This document shows, one piece after another, positions 1-5,621 of a stretch of 12,674 nt of DNA. Both the position numbers and the translations under genes were made by a program. The notes beneath the pieces are model-generated. The model saw only the letters and a list, made by a program, of their open reading frames with translations, did no database searches and was not told the DNA's origin. Source of the stretch: Candidatus Doudnabacteria bacterium. GTDB lineage: Bacteria > Patescibacteriota > Doudnabacteria > UBA920. Each line of letters starts with the position of its first letter. Position 1 is the first letter of the stretch. Where the stretch lies: contig JAHFJK010000031.1 in assembly GCA_023245915.1 (NCBI GenBank), positions 1 through 12,674 on the forward strand. Reading direction: 5' to 3'.

Positions 1-90
1 CGAGCCGAGGAATCTCTTAACCGTTACTCATCTTAGTTTATATAGATCCCTCCACTCCTCCCACTTTCGCGGGAGTCGGTCGGGATGACA
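1..90. repeat. Partial intergenic palindromic repeat (GGAATCTC ... GGGATGACA type)
   Basis: The left part contains CGAGCCGAGGAATCTC and the right part ends CGGTCGGGATGACA. Reverse-complemented, the right end reads TGTCATCCCGACCGACTCC, the usual opposite arm of bacterial repeats of the form TGTCATTCCGAGCG...GAATCTC. A small inner hairpin, CTCCC/GGGAG with an 8-base loop, lies around 60-75. The left arm is cut by the window edge. The element lies downstream of the minus-strand protease gene, where it could act as a transcript 3' structure, but no U-tract is visible. Similar elements occur at 2808-2870 and 2882-2940. The family resemblance is from recall and was not checked by a search. Confidence 0.55.
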
Positions 91-126
91 GAGACGTAAA
101 TTGTTAATTGTTAACTTTGGAATTTG

Positions 127-1446
127 TTATTTGGACTTTGTTATTTCTTCCACTGCCTTCTCCATCTGTGGGTCCTTACCGCCGTTAATATCATCTTCAG
201 AAAGTTTTACTTCAATATCAGGCTTTAACCCGTCATGGTTTAAATTGACACCGCCGGGAGTTATCCATTTGGCAATGGTCACTTTAACCGCGCTGCCGCC
301 CGACAAATCTACCAGCTCCTGCACACTGCCTTTGCCAAAGCTTTTTTCGCCAACCAGTGCTGCTAATTTATAGTCATGCAAAGCGCCGGCTAAAATTTCC
401 GCTGCCGAAGCAGACCCGTTATTAATCAAAACCACGGTCTTTATCCCGGCAAGACGATTTCGGCCTGCGGCATTATATTTAGTCGGAATGCCGGTGCTTT
501 TTGCTTCGGTAACAACCACGTCCCCGGCTTTTATCCAATTAGAACCAATATCCACTGCGGTTTGCAAGTAACCGCCGGGATCGTTACGCAAATCTAAAAT
601 TATACCGCTGACATTTTTAGTTAAAATTTCATTAACCGCGCGGTCAAAAAGGGTTTTAGTGTCGTCGCCAAATTGGCTTAATTTAATCACTGCGATGGTT
701 TTCTTTTGTCCACTTACATCCTGCTCTTTAAATTGCCAGGTTACGCTTTTAATTTCAATAGTATCGCGAACAATTGTAACATCAAAAGGTTTGCCCGCGC
801 TTAGTGAAGCCTGCGTGCCTGTGCCGGACGAAACCGGGGAGTCTTTAGTGTTTCGAAAAATATTTAATGTTACTTTGGTTCCCTTAAGTCCGCGGATTTT
901 TTCCACTGCCTGGTCAACTGACCAGCCGTCAGTTGATTTGCCATCCACCTGTAAAATTAAATCGCCCGCCCTAATGCCGGCGCGCTCTGCCGGAGTGTCA
1001 GGCAACGGGGCGACAATAACTATGTTGCCGTCTTTTTTACCCACCTCTGCGCCAATGCCGCTAAAGTTGCCTTTCAGCTGGGTTTGAAAATTTTGCAAAT
1101 CTTTCGGCGGGAAAAAAGTGGTGTAAGGGTCGCCCACTGCCTCCACCGCGCCTTTAACTGCCCCGTAGAGTATTTTTTGCTGGTCAACAGGCTGGTCAAT
1201 GTATTTTTCATTGACGGTTTTAATGGCAGCCCACAGTAAATTGTAGTCAACGTTCGCCGGCTGGTTTTGCTGGTTAACGACTTTAAATTCTTTTGGAACA
1301 AAAACAAAGCCTCTATGGCCAGTTTGGTAGCCAAAATAAAAAGTAATTATGAGGATTACAATCCCGCTTACACCCTTAAGGTAGTAGCTATGACCAGGTT
1401 TGTGGGACGGAATTTGTGATTGAAGCTGATTGTCGTTAAAAACCAT
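127..1446 (-). CDS. ctpA: S41 family carboxyl-terminal processing protease (CtpA-like)
   Basis: Membrane-anchored serine protease that cleaves proteins near their C-termini outside the cytoplasmic membrane. One transmembrane segment at about residues 24-40 follows a short cytoplasmic N-terminus. A PDZ domain spans about 125-200 (GIGAEVG, ERAGIRAGDLILQVDG), and the S41 core runs from about 248 to 412. The catalytic pair by family alignment is Ser347 in NNGSASAAEILAG and Lys372 in EKSFGKGSVQ, 25 residues apart as in CtpA and Prc. The length of 439 residues is normal. A Ser/Gly/Thr-rich linker at about 200-219 between the PDZ domain and the next strand is longer than usual. The start is ATG, with no convincing Shine-Dalgarno site but a strong promoter 26 bases upstream. 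It is the last gene of the minus-strand glycan block, so a role in envelope protein maturation is plausible; substrates are unknown. Confidence 0.95.
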   Translation of the reverse strand: MVFNDNQLQSQIPSHKPGHSYYLKGVSGIVILIITFYFGYQTGHRGFVFVPKEFKVVNQQNQPANVDYNLLWAAIKTVNEKYIDQPVDQQKILYGAVKGAVEAVGDPYTTFFPPKDLQNFQTQLKGNFSGIGAEVGKKDGNIVIVAPLPDTPAERAGIRAGDLILQVDGKSTDGWSVDQAVEKIRGLKGTKVTLNIFRNTKDSPVSSGTGTQASLSAGKPFDVTIVRDTIEIKSVTWQFKEQDVSGQKKTIAVIKLSQFGDDTKTLFDRAVNEILTKNVSGIILDLRNDPGGYLQTAVDIGSNWIKAGDVVVTEAKSTGIPTKYNAAGRNRLAGIKTVVLINNGSASAAEILAGALHDYKLAALVGEKSFGKGSVQELVDLSGGSAVKVTIAKWITPGGVNLNHDGLKPDIEVKLSEDDINGGKDPQMEKAVEEITKSK

Positions 1447-1471
1447 ACTTTTTAGTTAGTTCGATTTTTTG

Positions 1472-1499
1472 ATTATAACAGAAATCGGGCCAATATCAA
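1472..1499 (-). promoter_or_regulatory. Sigma70-type promoter with extended -10 for the S41 protease gene
   Basis: On the minus strand, TGTTATAAT (1480-1472) is a perfect extended -10 box. TTGATA (1499-1494) matches TTGACA at five of six positions with a 16-base spacer. Transcription should begin near 1465, giving a leader of about 19 bases with no recognisable Shine-Dalgarno site before the ATG at 1446. The upstream GT2 gene ends at 1502, so this promoter fills the gap between the two genes and lets the protease be expressed independently. Confidence 0.75.
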
Positions 1500-1501
1500 A
1501 A

Positions 1502-2473
1502 TTACCCGCTCACGCTCGGCTGGCTTTTAAATAGGTTGATTACAGTCAGCACAATAAGTCTTAAATAAACCCCCGCAAAGACCGCAAAATTAAAAATTGA
1601 TGGATATTTTTTCGCGTAGTGCTTTTTATAAAAAATCCACATGGCGTCATGGAACCACTTTAGTGACCTAAAGGGGGTTTTGGCTGATGATGCGCCCTTA
1701 AAATGCGTAATAAAAGTCCTGGGAAAGTACCAAACCTTCAACCCAGTTTCTTTACAACGCCAGCACCAGTCCAAATCTTCGCCATACATAAAAAAACTTT
1801 CATCAAGCAAACCAATTTTTTCTATGACTGATCTCCGTATAAGTAAAAAGGCGCCGACCACGCTATCGACTTCCATACTTTGGTTTTCGTCAACGCCGAT
1901 GTAATTATAGTTCCTTCGATCTTTTAAAAATAAAGTCTTAAAACTGTTGGCAGGATTTGGAAATCTGCGGCGGCATGCGAGATCCAAAGTTCCATCTGGT
2001 TTTACTATTTTACAGCCCGTGATACCGACATCAGGCCGACTTTCCATAAAATCCAGCATTATCTTAAATGTGTCCGGCTGAACTTTGGTGTCAGGGTTGA
2101 GCAGTAAAATGTATTTGCCCGATGACTGCTTAATCCCAAAGTTGTTGCCGTGAGCAAAACCGGTGTTAATGTTCCTGATAATTTCCATCTGAAAGTTTGT
2201 ACAATTGTACAAACTTTCAGATTTTGTTCTATATTCTTCAACCCACTCAACTGTCCCGTCAGTTGAGCCGTTGTCAACGATAATTATTTTAGCGGTGTAT
2301 CGTGGGGCATTCCCCTCCTTTTCAATGAGGGGTCCGGCCGAAGGCCGGAGGGTGGTTGGAGTCGCAAAACCAACCCCTTCACTCCCAAAAACACTCGGCA
2401 ACAACTCCTTCAAATGCTCTTTGGAGTTGTGGGAGAGGATTATGATCGAAAGGTCTAAATTGACTTTTTGCAT
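1502..2473 (-). CDS. GT2 family glycosyltransferase (rhamnosyltransferase-like) with two in-frame repeat-like inserts
   Basis: Predicted inverting glycosyltransferase transferring a sugar from a nucleotide donor to a lipid-linked acceptor at the inner face of the membrane. The GT-A core shows the N-terminal strand SIIILSHNS, then IIIVDNGSTDGT, the nucleotide/metal-binding LLNPDTKVQPD and the acceptor-site motif YGEDLDWCWR, followed by a hydrophobic C-terminal segment. The ATG at 2473 is preferred over an in-frame GTG at 2479; neither has a Shine-Dalgarno site. Length is 323 residues. Two loops are abnormally long and coincide with DNA palindromes: residues about 32-57 (three-hairpin element) and 84-96 (perfect 36-bp palindrome). 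In typical GT2 proteins the strand-1 helix is followed by IIVDN after about 10 residues, and GSTDGT by the IxN...GFA motif after about 12. The reading frame is kept, so the protein may still fold. Acceptor and donor are not predictable. Confidence 0.9.
   Translation of the reverse strand: MQKVNLDLSIIILSHNSKEHLKELLPSVFGSEGVGFATPTTLRPSAGPLIEKEGNAPRYTAKIIIVDNGSTDGTVEWVEEYRTKSESLYNCTNFQMEIIRNINTGFAHGNNFGIKQSSGKYILLLNPDTKVQPDTFKIMLDFMESRPDVGITGCKIVKPDGTLDLACRRRFPNPANSFKTLFLKDRRNYNYIGVDENQSMEVDSVVGAFLLIRRSVIEKIGLLDESFFMYGEDLDWCWRCKETGLKVWYFPRTFITHFKGASSAKTPFRSLKWFHDAMWIFYKKHYAKKYPSIFNFAVFAGVYLRLIVLTVINLFKSQPSVSG
2187..2222. repeat. Perfect 36-bp palindrome inside the GT2 gene
   Basis: The centre is ACAATTGT at 2201-2208, and every base from 2187 to 2222 pairs with its mirror position, giving 18 bp per arm with no spacer. 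Thirty-six bases is exactly 12 codons, so the gene frame is kept. On the gene strand it encodes roughly SESLYNCTNFQM, a stretch with no counterpart in the usual GT2 spacing. With equal base frequencies, the chance of such a palindrome anywhere in 12.7 kb is about 2 in 10 million. It could be a small inserted palindromic element or a site for a dimeric binding protein. Confidence 0.9.
2304..2380. repeat. Three-hairpin GC-rich repeat inserted in frame in the GT2 gene
   Basis: Three stem-loops follow one another: CCCCTC/GAGGGG (2312-2332, 9-base loop); a 7-bp stem TCCGGCC/GGCCGGA with a 3-base loop (2333-2349); and GGTTGG/CCAACC (2354-2375). On the gene strand the core reads ...CCACCCTCCGGCC then TTC then GGCCGGACCCCTC..., which I recall as a common intergenic repeat type in uncultured bacterial genomes. 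It encodes about 26 residues including TPTTLRPSAGPLIEKEGN, between the first helix and the second strand of the GT-A fold. It is much richer in GC than its surroundings. The exact ends are uncertain. Confidence 0.8.
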
Positions 2474-2493
2474 AAACACGTTTAATTTAATAT
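2460..2493 (+). promoter_or_regulatory. Candidate promoter of the small plus-strand gene
   Basis: TTGACT at 2460-2465 matches the -35 consensus at five of six positions. Seventeen bases later comes TAATTT (2483-2488), with an overlapping TAATAT at 2488-2493. The -35 box lies within the first codons of the divergent GT2 gene, so the two start regions overlap. A Shine-Dalgarno-like AGAGGT follows at 2495-2500. Confidence 0.45.
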
Positions 2494-2507
2494 CAGAGGT
2501 GCTGCAA

Positions 2508-2795
2508 ATGAATAACCAAAACGAGAGGAATTATTGTCGCCGGGTTAAGTCTGGTGATGAAGCAGTCATCGATTGCGATGCAAATGGCAGTCTGGTCTTT
2601 AAGTCAAAGGATGCCACAATTAGTTGGCTTTCAGTCCCCAGTCCATGGGTTGTAACCTTGCCGGAATGGGGAGGTCGAAAAGCAACCTACATTTGTGTCC
2701 CCCGTCCGGAAAGTAGAACGGAGTTTCAAAGCTTTTTGACCGAAGACTGCAACTTTATCAATCCAGGAAAAGGTCAGACGGTCATCTTCAGTTGA
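2508..2795 (+). CDS. Unrecognised 95-residue protein with a Shine-Dalgarno site
   Basis: I do not recognise this protein. The open frame runs further upstream but only through the antisense of the GT2 gene. The ATG at 2508 is chosen because AGAGGTG (2495-2501) lies seven bases before it, the only good Shine-Dalgarno site I see in the window. The product begins MNNQNERNYCRR, is soluble-looking with no signal peptide or membrane helix, contains four cysteines (positions 10, 23, 63, 81) and is acidic/polar with a central WLSVPSPWVVTLPEWGG segment. It sits on the opposite strand between two glycosyltransferase genes and is followed directly by two palindromic repeats. The strand, start signal and repeat flanks fit a recently acquired gene. 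A chance open frame cannot be excluded, though the start signal and promoter-like sequence argue against it. Confidence 0.6.
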   Translation: MNNQNERNYCRRVKSGDEAVIDCDANGSLVFKSKDATISWLSVPSPWVVTLPEWGGRKATYICVPRPESRTEFQSFLTEDCNFINPGKGQTVIFS

Positions 2796-2807
2796 GTCGT
2801 TGGCCGG

Positions 2808-2870
2808 CGTCATTCTGAACGAAAGTGAAGAATCTTATTTAGGATCTTTCGCTTTCGGCTCAAGATGACG
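2808..2870. repeat. Intergenic imperfect inverted repeat (CGTCATTCTGA ... AGATGACG)
   Basis: The left arm begins CGTCATTCTGAACGAAAG and the right arm, reverse-complemented, begins CGTCATCTTGAGCCGAAAG; each is about 27-28 bases around an AT-rich centre TTATTTA. It starts 12 bases after the stop codon of the small plus-strand gene and could serve as its transcript end, although no U-tract follows. It belongs by eye to the same broad repeat class as 1-90 and 2882-2940. Confidence 0.8.
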
Positions 2871-2881
2871 TGCCTATCTAT

Positions 2882-2940
2882 CCATCTCGAGCGGAGCGAG
2901 AGATCTATAAAAAATAGATTTCTCACTTCGTTCGAAATGG
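2882..2940. repeat. Long hairpin repeat that supplies the 3' end of the second GT2 gene
   Basis: Two 27-base arms (2882-2908 and 2914-2940) flank a five-A loop. They pair with 22 Watson-Crick pairs; the five differences are all transitions, three of which are G-U in plus-strand RNA. The last five codons (PFRTK) and the TGA stop of the minus-strand GT2 gene (2940-2923) lie inside the right arm. Insertion of this element therefore defined the present C-terminus of that protein. Confidence 0.85.
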
Positions 2941-3942
2941 TATTTTTATTTGACTTTGGATGATTTTTCTCTTTCTCCAAATTTTCGGCAGCAATCGCAA
3001 TATATCAGGCAAAACTTTTAAAGTTCCAATTTCAAAAACCAATATATAGATTAGCATAAAAAACTCGCGCACGAAAAATTGCGGATAAAAGTAAGGTGAA
3101 TTTTTTATGTACATAAAAATGTGGTTTTTGTAATTTAACTGGCGGACGCGAGTGCTTAGTTGGCGGTGATGGCGGATAAAATCGATGATGTGTGTGTACC
3201 CACCCTTAGACGATCCCGCGCCACGACCATGATATGCAACAGCAGAAGGCACAAAAACGTTTTTCCAGCCGGCATTGCGCATACGCCAAGACAAATCTAC
3301 ATCTTCCCAATAAGAATGAAAATCCTCATCGTAAAACTCACATTCATACAGTCGTGTATGATTGTGTGTCAACTTTGAGGCTTCCAAAGCAGTTTGTCGA
3401 TACATCGCGCCGGCGCCTGATACGGCATCGACGACAGTTAATTTATCATACTGCCCGTTATCGACTTCGTGCTGGCCGCGATCACGCGCGCGGCCGGATT
3501 TGCTGATTGTGACGCCTGTAGTATCGAACATGAGAAGGGCGCCTTCTCTAGTAGACGAGGAGGCGCCCTTCTCAAACGGTCCGTAAATTTGGTACAACTT
3601 GCCGCTGGCCGCGCCAACTTTTGCATCGTCGAAAGCTTTTAAAATATTCTCGATATAAGTCGGTTCCAAAATTAAATCCGGGTTTACCAGCTGAAAAAAT
3701 TCCGAACTGTATTTATCAAAGACTAAATTATGCCCAGCAGCAAAGCCAATATTGTAGCCGGGATCGATAATTTCCACTTGTGGAAATTTTTCCATCAATA
3801 ATTCCTTCCCGCCATCGTCGTTACCGGAAATCACCGCTACAACGTTAAAGTCTTTAAACGTTTGCTTAAAAATCGCTTCAAACACAGGCTGAATGAAGCG
3901 TTTAGAATTGTAGATGACTTGAACAACGGTAACCTTGGGCAT
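2923..3942 (-). CDS. GT2 family glycosyltransferase with two in-frame palindromes and a repeat-derived C-terminus
   Basis: Predicted inverting GT-A transferase of the rhamnosyltransferase-like group, acting on a lipid-linked glycan. Visible motifs are VTVVQVIYNSKRF at the N-terminus, YNIGFAAGHNL (63-73), the nucleotide/metal site QLVNPDL (84-90), DTTGVTISKSGRARDRGQ (140-157) and the acceptor-site YWEDVDLSWRMRNAGW (211-226). A hydrophobic amphipathic tail spans about 285-320. Length is 339 residues. The loops at 123-138 and about 193-201 match DNA hairpins at 3531-3574 and 3339-3366 and are longer than I expect for the family. The last five residues come from the repeat at 2882-2940. The start is ATG without a Shine-Dalgarno site. 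The gene lies 53 bases downstream of the ligase/polymerase gene and is probably co-transcribed with it. Confidence 0.9.
   Translation of the reverse strand: MPKVTVVQVIYNSKRFIQPVFEAIFKQTFKDFNVVAVISGNDDGGKELLMEKFPQVEIIDPGYNIGFAAGHNLVFDKYSSEFFQLVNPDLILEPTYIENILKAFDDAKVGAASGKLYQIYGPFEKGASSSTREGALLMFDTTGVTISKSGRARDRGQHEVDNGQYDKLTVVDAVSGAGAMYRQTALEASKLTHNHTRLYECEFYDEDFHSYWEDVDLSWRMRNAGWKNVFVPSAVAYHGRGAGSSKGGYTHIIDFIRHHRQLSTRVRQLNYKNHIFMYIKNSPYFYPQFFVREFFMLIYILVFEIGTLKVLPDILRLLPKIWRKRKIIQSQIKIPFRTK
3339..3366. repeat. Short imperfect palindrome within the second GT2 gene
   Basis: Arms of 12 bases (CACATTCATACA and TGTATGATTGTG) pair with one mismatch around a GTCG loop. On the gene strand it encodes about HNHTRLYEC, just before the YDEDF...YWEDVDL motif, where the spacing is about nine residues longer than in ordinary members of the family. 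Alone this could be chance; it is listed because the same gene carries a much stronger hairpin insert. Confidence 0.5.
3531..3574. repeat. Strong 44-bp hairpin inside the second GT2 gene
   Basis: Arms TGAGAAGGGCGCCT (3531-3544) and AGGCGCCCTTCTCA (3561-3574) are perfect inverse complements of 14 bp. The stem continues with one G-T pair and three more pairs, leaving an 8-base loop (3549-3556). It encodes residues 123-138 (FEKGASSSTREGALLM), between GKLYQIY and DTTG, a region usually shorter in related transferases. The stem is far richer in GC than the surrounding gene. Confidence 0.85.
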
Positions 3943-3948
3943 AATTTT

Positions 3949-4012
3949 AATGACAAAATTGACAAAAATAATTTTTGCTCATTTTTGTCATTTATTTAAT
4001 TTTTGTCAATTT
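3949..4012. repeat. Interleaved inverted repeats built on TGACAAAA between ligase and GT2 genes
   Basis: TGACAAAA occurs at 3951-3958 and 3960-3967, and its complement TTTTGTCA at 3983-3990 and 4001-4008. They form two nested inverted repeats: a perfect 14-bp pair (3956-3969 with 3999-4012) and a perfect 10-bp pair (3949-3958 with 3983-3992). The rightmost copy encodes the C-terminal EIDKN of the ligase/polymerase. The same TTTTTGTCATTT core recurs at about 9041-9051 upstream of the flippase. It may be a weak AT-rich transcription end, a regulator site, or another small repeat. Confidence 0.6.
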
Positions 4013-5579
4013 CCTCATACTCTTGATATCTTTTAACAATTAACCCCGCAAGTCCAATGTTAATAAAGAAAAACATTAAAACTTTATCATTAAAAAGTGT
4101 GATGTCAAAAATCGCCGCCCCCAAAATCCACAAAACCATCAGCAGGGCCTGGGCCACAAAATAAATTAAAAAGTCTTCAATTTTGTGGTAATGCTTGACA
4201 AATTTCCAAAAATAACGGATGACCGAAACCCAAAACGCCGCAAACAATATAAAGCCAAGCACGCCCGTCTCCACCAGCACCTGCAAATACAAACTGTGAG
4301 CGGAAACAAACTTGGCCGGGAGATTGTAGCGCTCATTGATTTGAGAGCCCAAGTATTCATAAGTTTCGCCGGGTGTGTAATCGGCAAAGGAAACAATAAA
4401 ATTGCCCAAACCAACGCCCAAAGGATGGGTTAAAGCAAAAAACGAACTGCTTTTCCACATAGCAATGCGGCCCTGGTTGGAAGCGTCATCAAAATCATAA
4501 ATGCTGGCAGCGCGCGAAATGAAATTTTCCTTAAAAGCTTCAATGCGCAAAAAATTAAGACCCTGGTTTATGAGCGGTGAAAGCGCGAACAAGGCAAAAA
4601 TTATTACAAAAGGCCACAAAAATTTTTCCGCCAAAGGCTTTTGGAAATTTTTTCGGTAAGCCCAGGCCACGGCCAAAAACGGAGCTACCATACCTACCCA
4701 CACAGCCCGCGTGCCGGACAAAATCACCGCCATGCCGGAAAAACGGATGCCAGACCACAACCATTTTTTAACGTGTTTAAACACGCTGTGAGTTAAAGCC
4801 GTACCCACGCATAAACCTATCAAACAAATATACGCGAACGACTGTGAATCCGGCATTATGGAAAACATACGCAATTCCCGTCCGCCCGAATAGGAAAACC
4901 AGGAATTGGAATAAAGCGCGACCTGGGCAAACCCCGCTCCGTAATAAAGCTTGCTGATGTTACTTGCCCAAAAAACCCAAAAGGTGTCCAAATTGGTCGT
5001 AAAAGTCCCAAAGAGCTGCGTAAAGCCCAAAGCCACTACTATGGTCAGCGACCAAATCATATACCTGATAACTTCAAAAATCTGCTGTTTGCCGCGCAGG
5101 GTATTGATGAGCACGATATACAAAAGATAAATGTTAAGCCAAAAAACTACTTGTTTTATTGCTTGAAGCTTAAAAGGAGCGAAAATTATGGCAACCAAAA
5201 AACCCGTTAATAAAAACCCGGCCAAATATTTGTCCCATGGCAGGAAGTGGATACCCTTAATCCGTAATCTTTTCTCCTTTACCAGCCACACCACAAACAG
5301 CACGATGTATAAAACCCGCCACATAGGCAAAGAGTCAAAGCGCGCGTTGGGCAAAGCCACGGAAAAAGGTATGGCTAAAATCAGCAGGAGTAAAGATTCA
5401 TAAATCGGCGAAAGCAAAATGAAACCCAGCAGCAAGCCCAAATTCAGCCAGACTAAAAAATTGGGCCAGTTTAAAAGGCTAATACCCAAAATGCTGAAGT
5501 ATTGCCAAATAGTGAACAGAATAATAAGCAGTTTGAGCCTGGGCAATTCTTTGATTTTTGTGATTAGATTGTTTGTCAT
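3996..5579 (-). CDS. O-antigen ligase / polymerase family membrane protein (Wzy_C)
   Basis: Integral membrane glycosyltransferase that either polymerises lipid-linked oligosaccharide repeat units (Wzy-like) or transfers the glycan to an acceptor (WaaL-like) on the outer face of the membrane. It has 527 residues with about 10-12 hydrophobic helices. The Wzy_C region contains SGTRAVWVG, with Arg291 as the probable equivalent of the essential arginine. A large external loop of about 345-430 ends in AHSLYLQVLVETGVLGF, where His428 and Glu437 match the ligase H-x(n)-E-x-G motif. The start is ATG; no Shine-Dalgarno site is seen. It lies 42 bases after the GT4 gene and 53 bases before a GT2 gene, on the same strand. 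Sequence alone cannot separate ligase from polymerase; the presence of a flippase and no second such gene favours a combined or polymerase role. Confidence 0.88.
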   Translation of the reverse strand: MTNNLITKIKELPRLKLLIILFTIWQYFSILGISLLNWPNFLVWLNLGLLLGFILLSPIYESLLLLILAIPFSVALPNARFDSLPMWRVLYIVLFVVWLVKEKRLRIKGIHFLPWDKYLAGFLLTGFLVAIIFAPFKLQAIKQVVFWLNIYLLYIVLINTLRGKQQIFEVIRYMIWSLTIVVALGFTQLFGTFTTNLDTFWVFWASNISKLYYGAGFAQVALYSNSWFSYSGGRELRMFSIMPDSQSFAYICLIGLCVGTALTHSVFKHVKKWLWSGIRFSGMAVILSGTRAVWVGMVAPFLAVAWAYRKNFQKPLAEKFLWPFVIIFALFALSPLINQGLNFLRIEAFKENFISRAASIYDFDDASNQGRIAMWKSSSFFALTHPLGVGLGNFIVSFADYTPGETYEYLGSQINERYNLPAKFVSAHSLYLQVLVETGVLGFILFAAFWVSVIRYFWKFVKHYHKIEDFLIYFVAQALLMVLWILGAAIFDITLFNDKVLMFFFINIGLAGLIVKRYQEYEEIDKN

Positions 5580-5621
5580 TAAAAAAAATTTGGAAGCAAT
5601 TTTAGTTAATTTTATTTATTT

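Noticed and set aside
91..126. Short direct repeats AATTGTTAATTGTTAAC near the protease stop codon
   Set aside because: Too short and low in complexity to assign a function.
795..860. Long Ser/Gly/Thr-rich linker in the S41 protease as another repeat insert
   Set aside because: Only a short CCGG...CCGG symmetry is present; no strong hairpin or shared sequence, so a normal flexible linker is enough.
2205..2507. Upstream extension of the plus-strand open frame ahead of 2508
   Set aside because: It runs antisense through the GT2 gene and its repeat; the Shine-Dalgarno site and promoter point to the ATG at 2508.
4619..4655. Hairpin-like CCAAAGGCTTTTGG with flanking A/T runs in the ligase/polymerase gene
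   Set aside because: The stem is only five base pairs and the flanks are ordinary AT-rich codons for Lys and Phe.
4772..4785. 14-bp perfect palindrome CGTGTTTAAACACG in the ligase/polymerase gene
   Set aside because: About one such palindrome is expected by chance in 12.7 kb, and the encoded residues cause no visible length anomaly.
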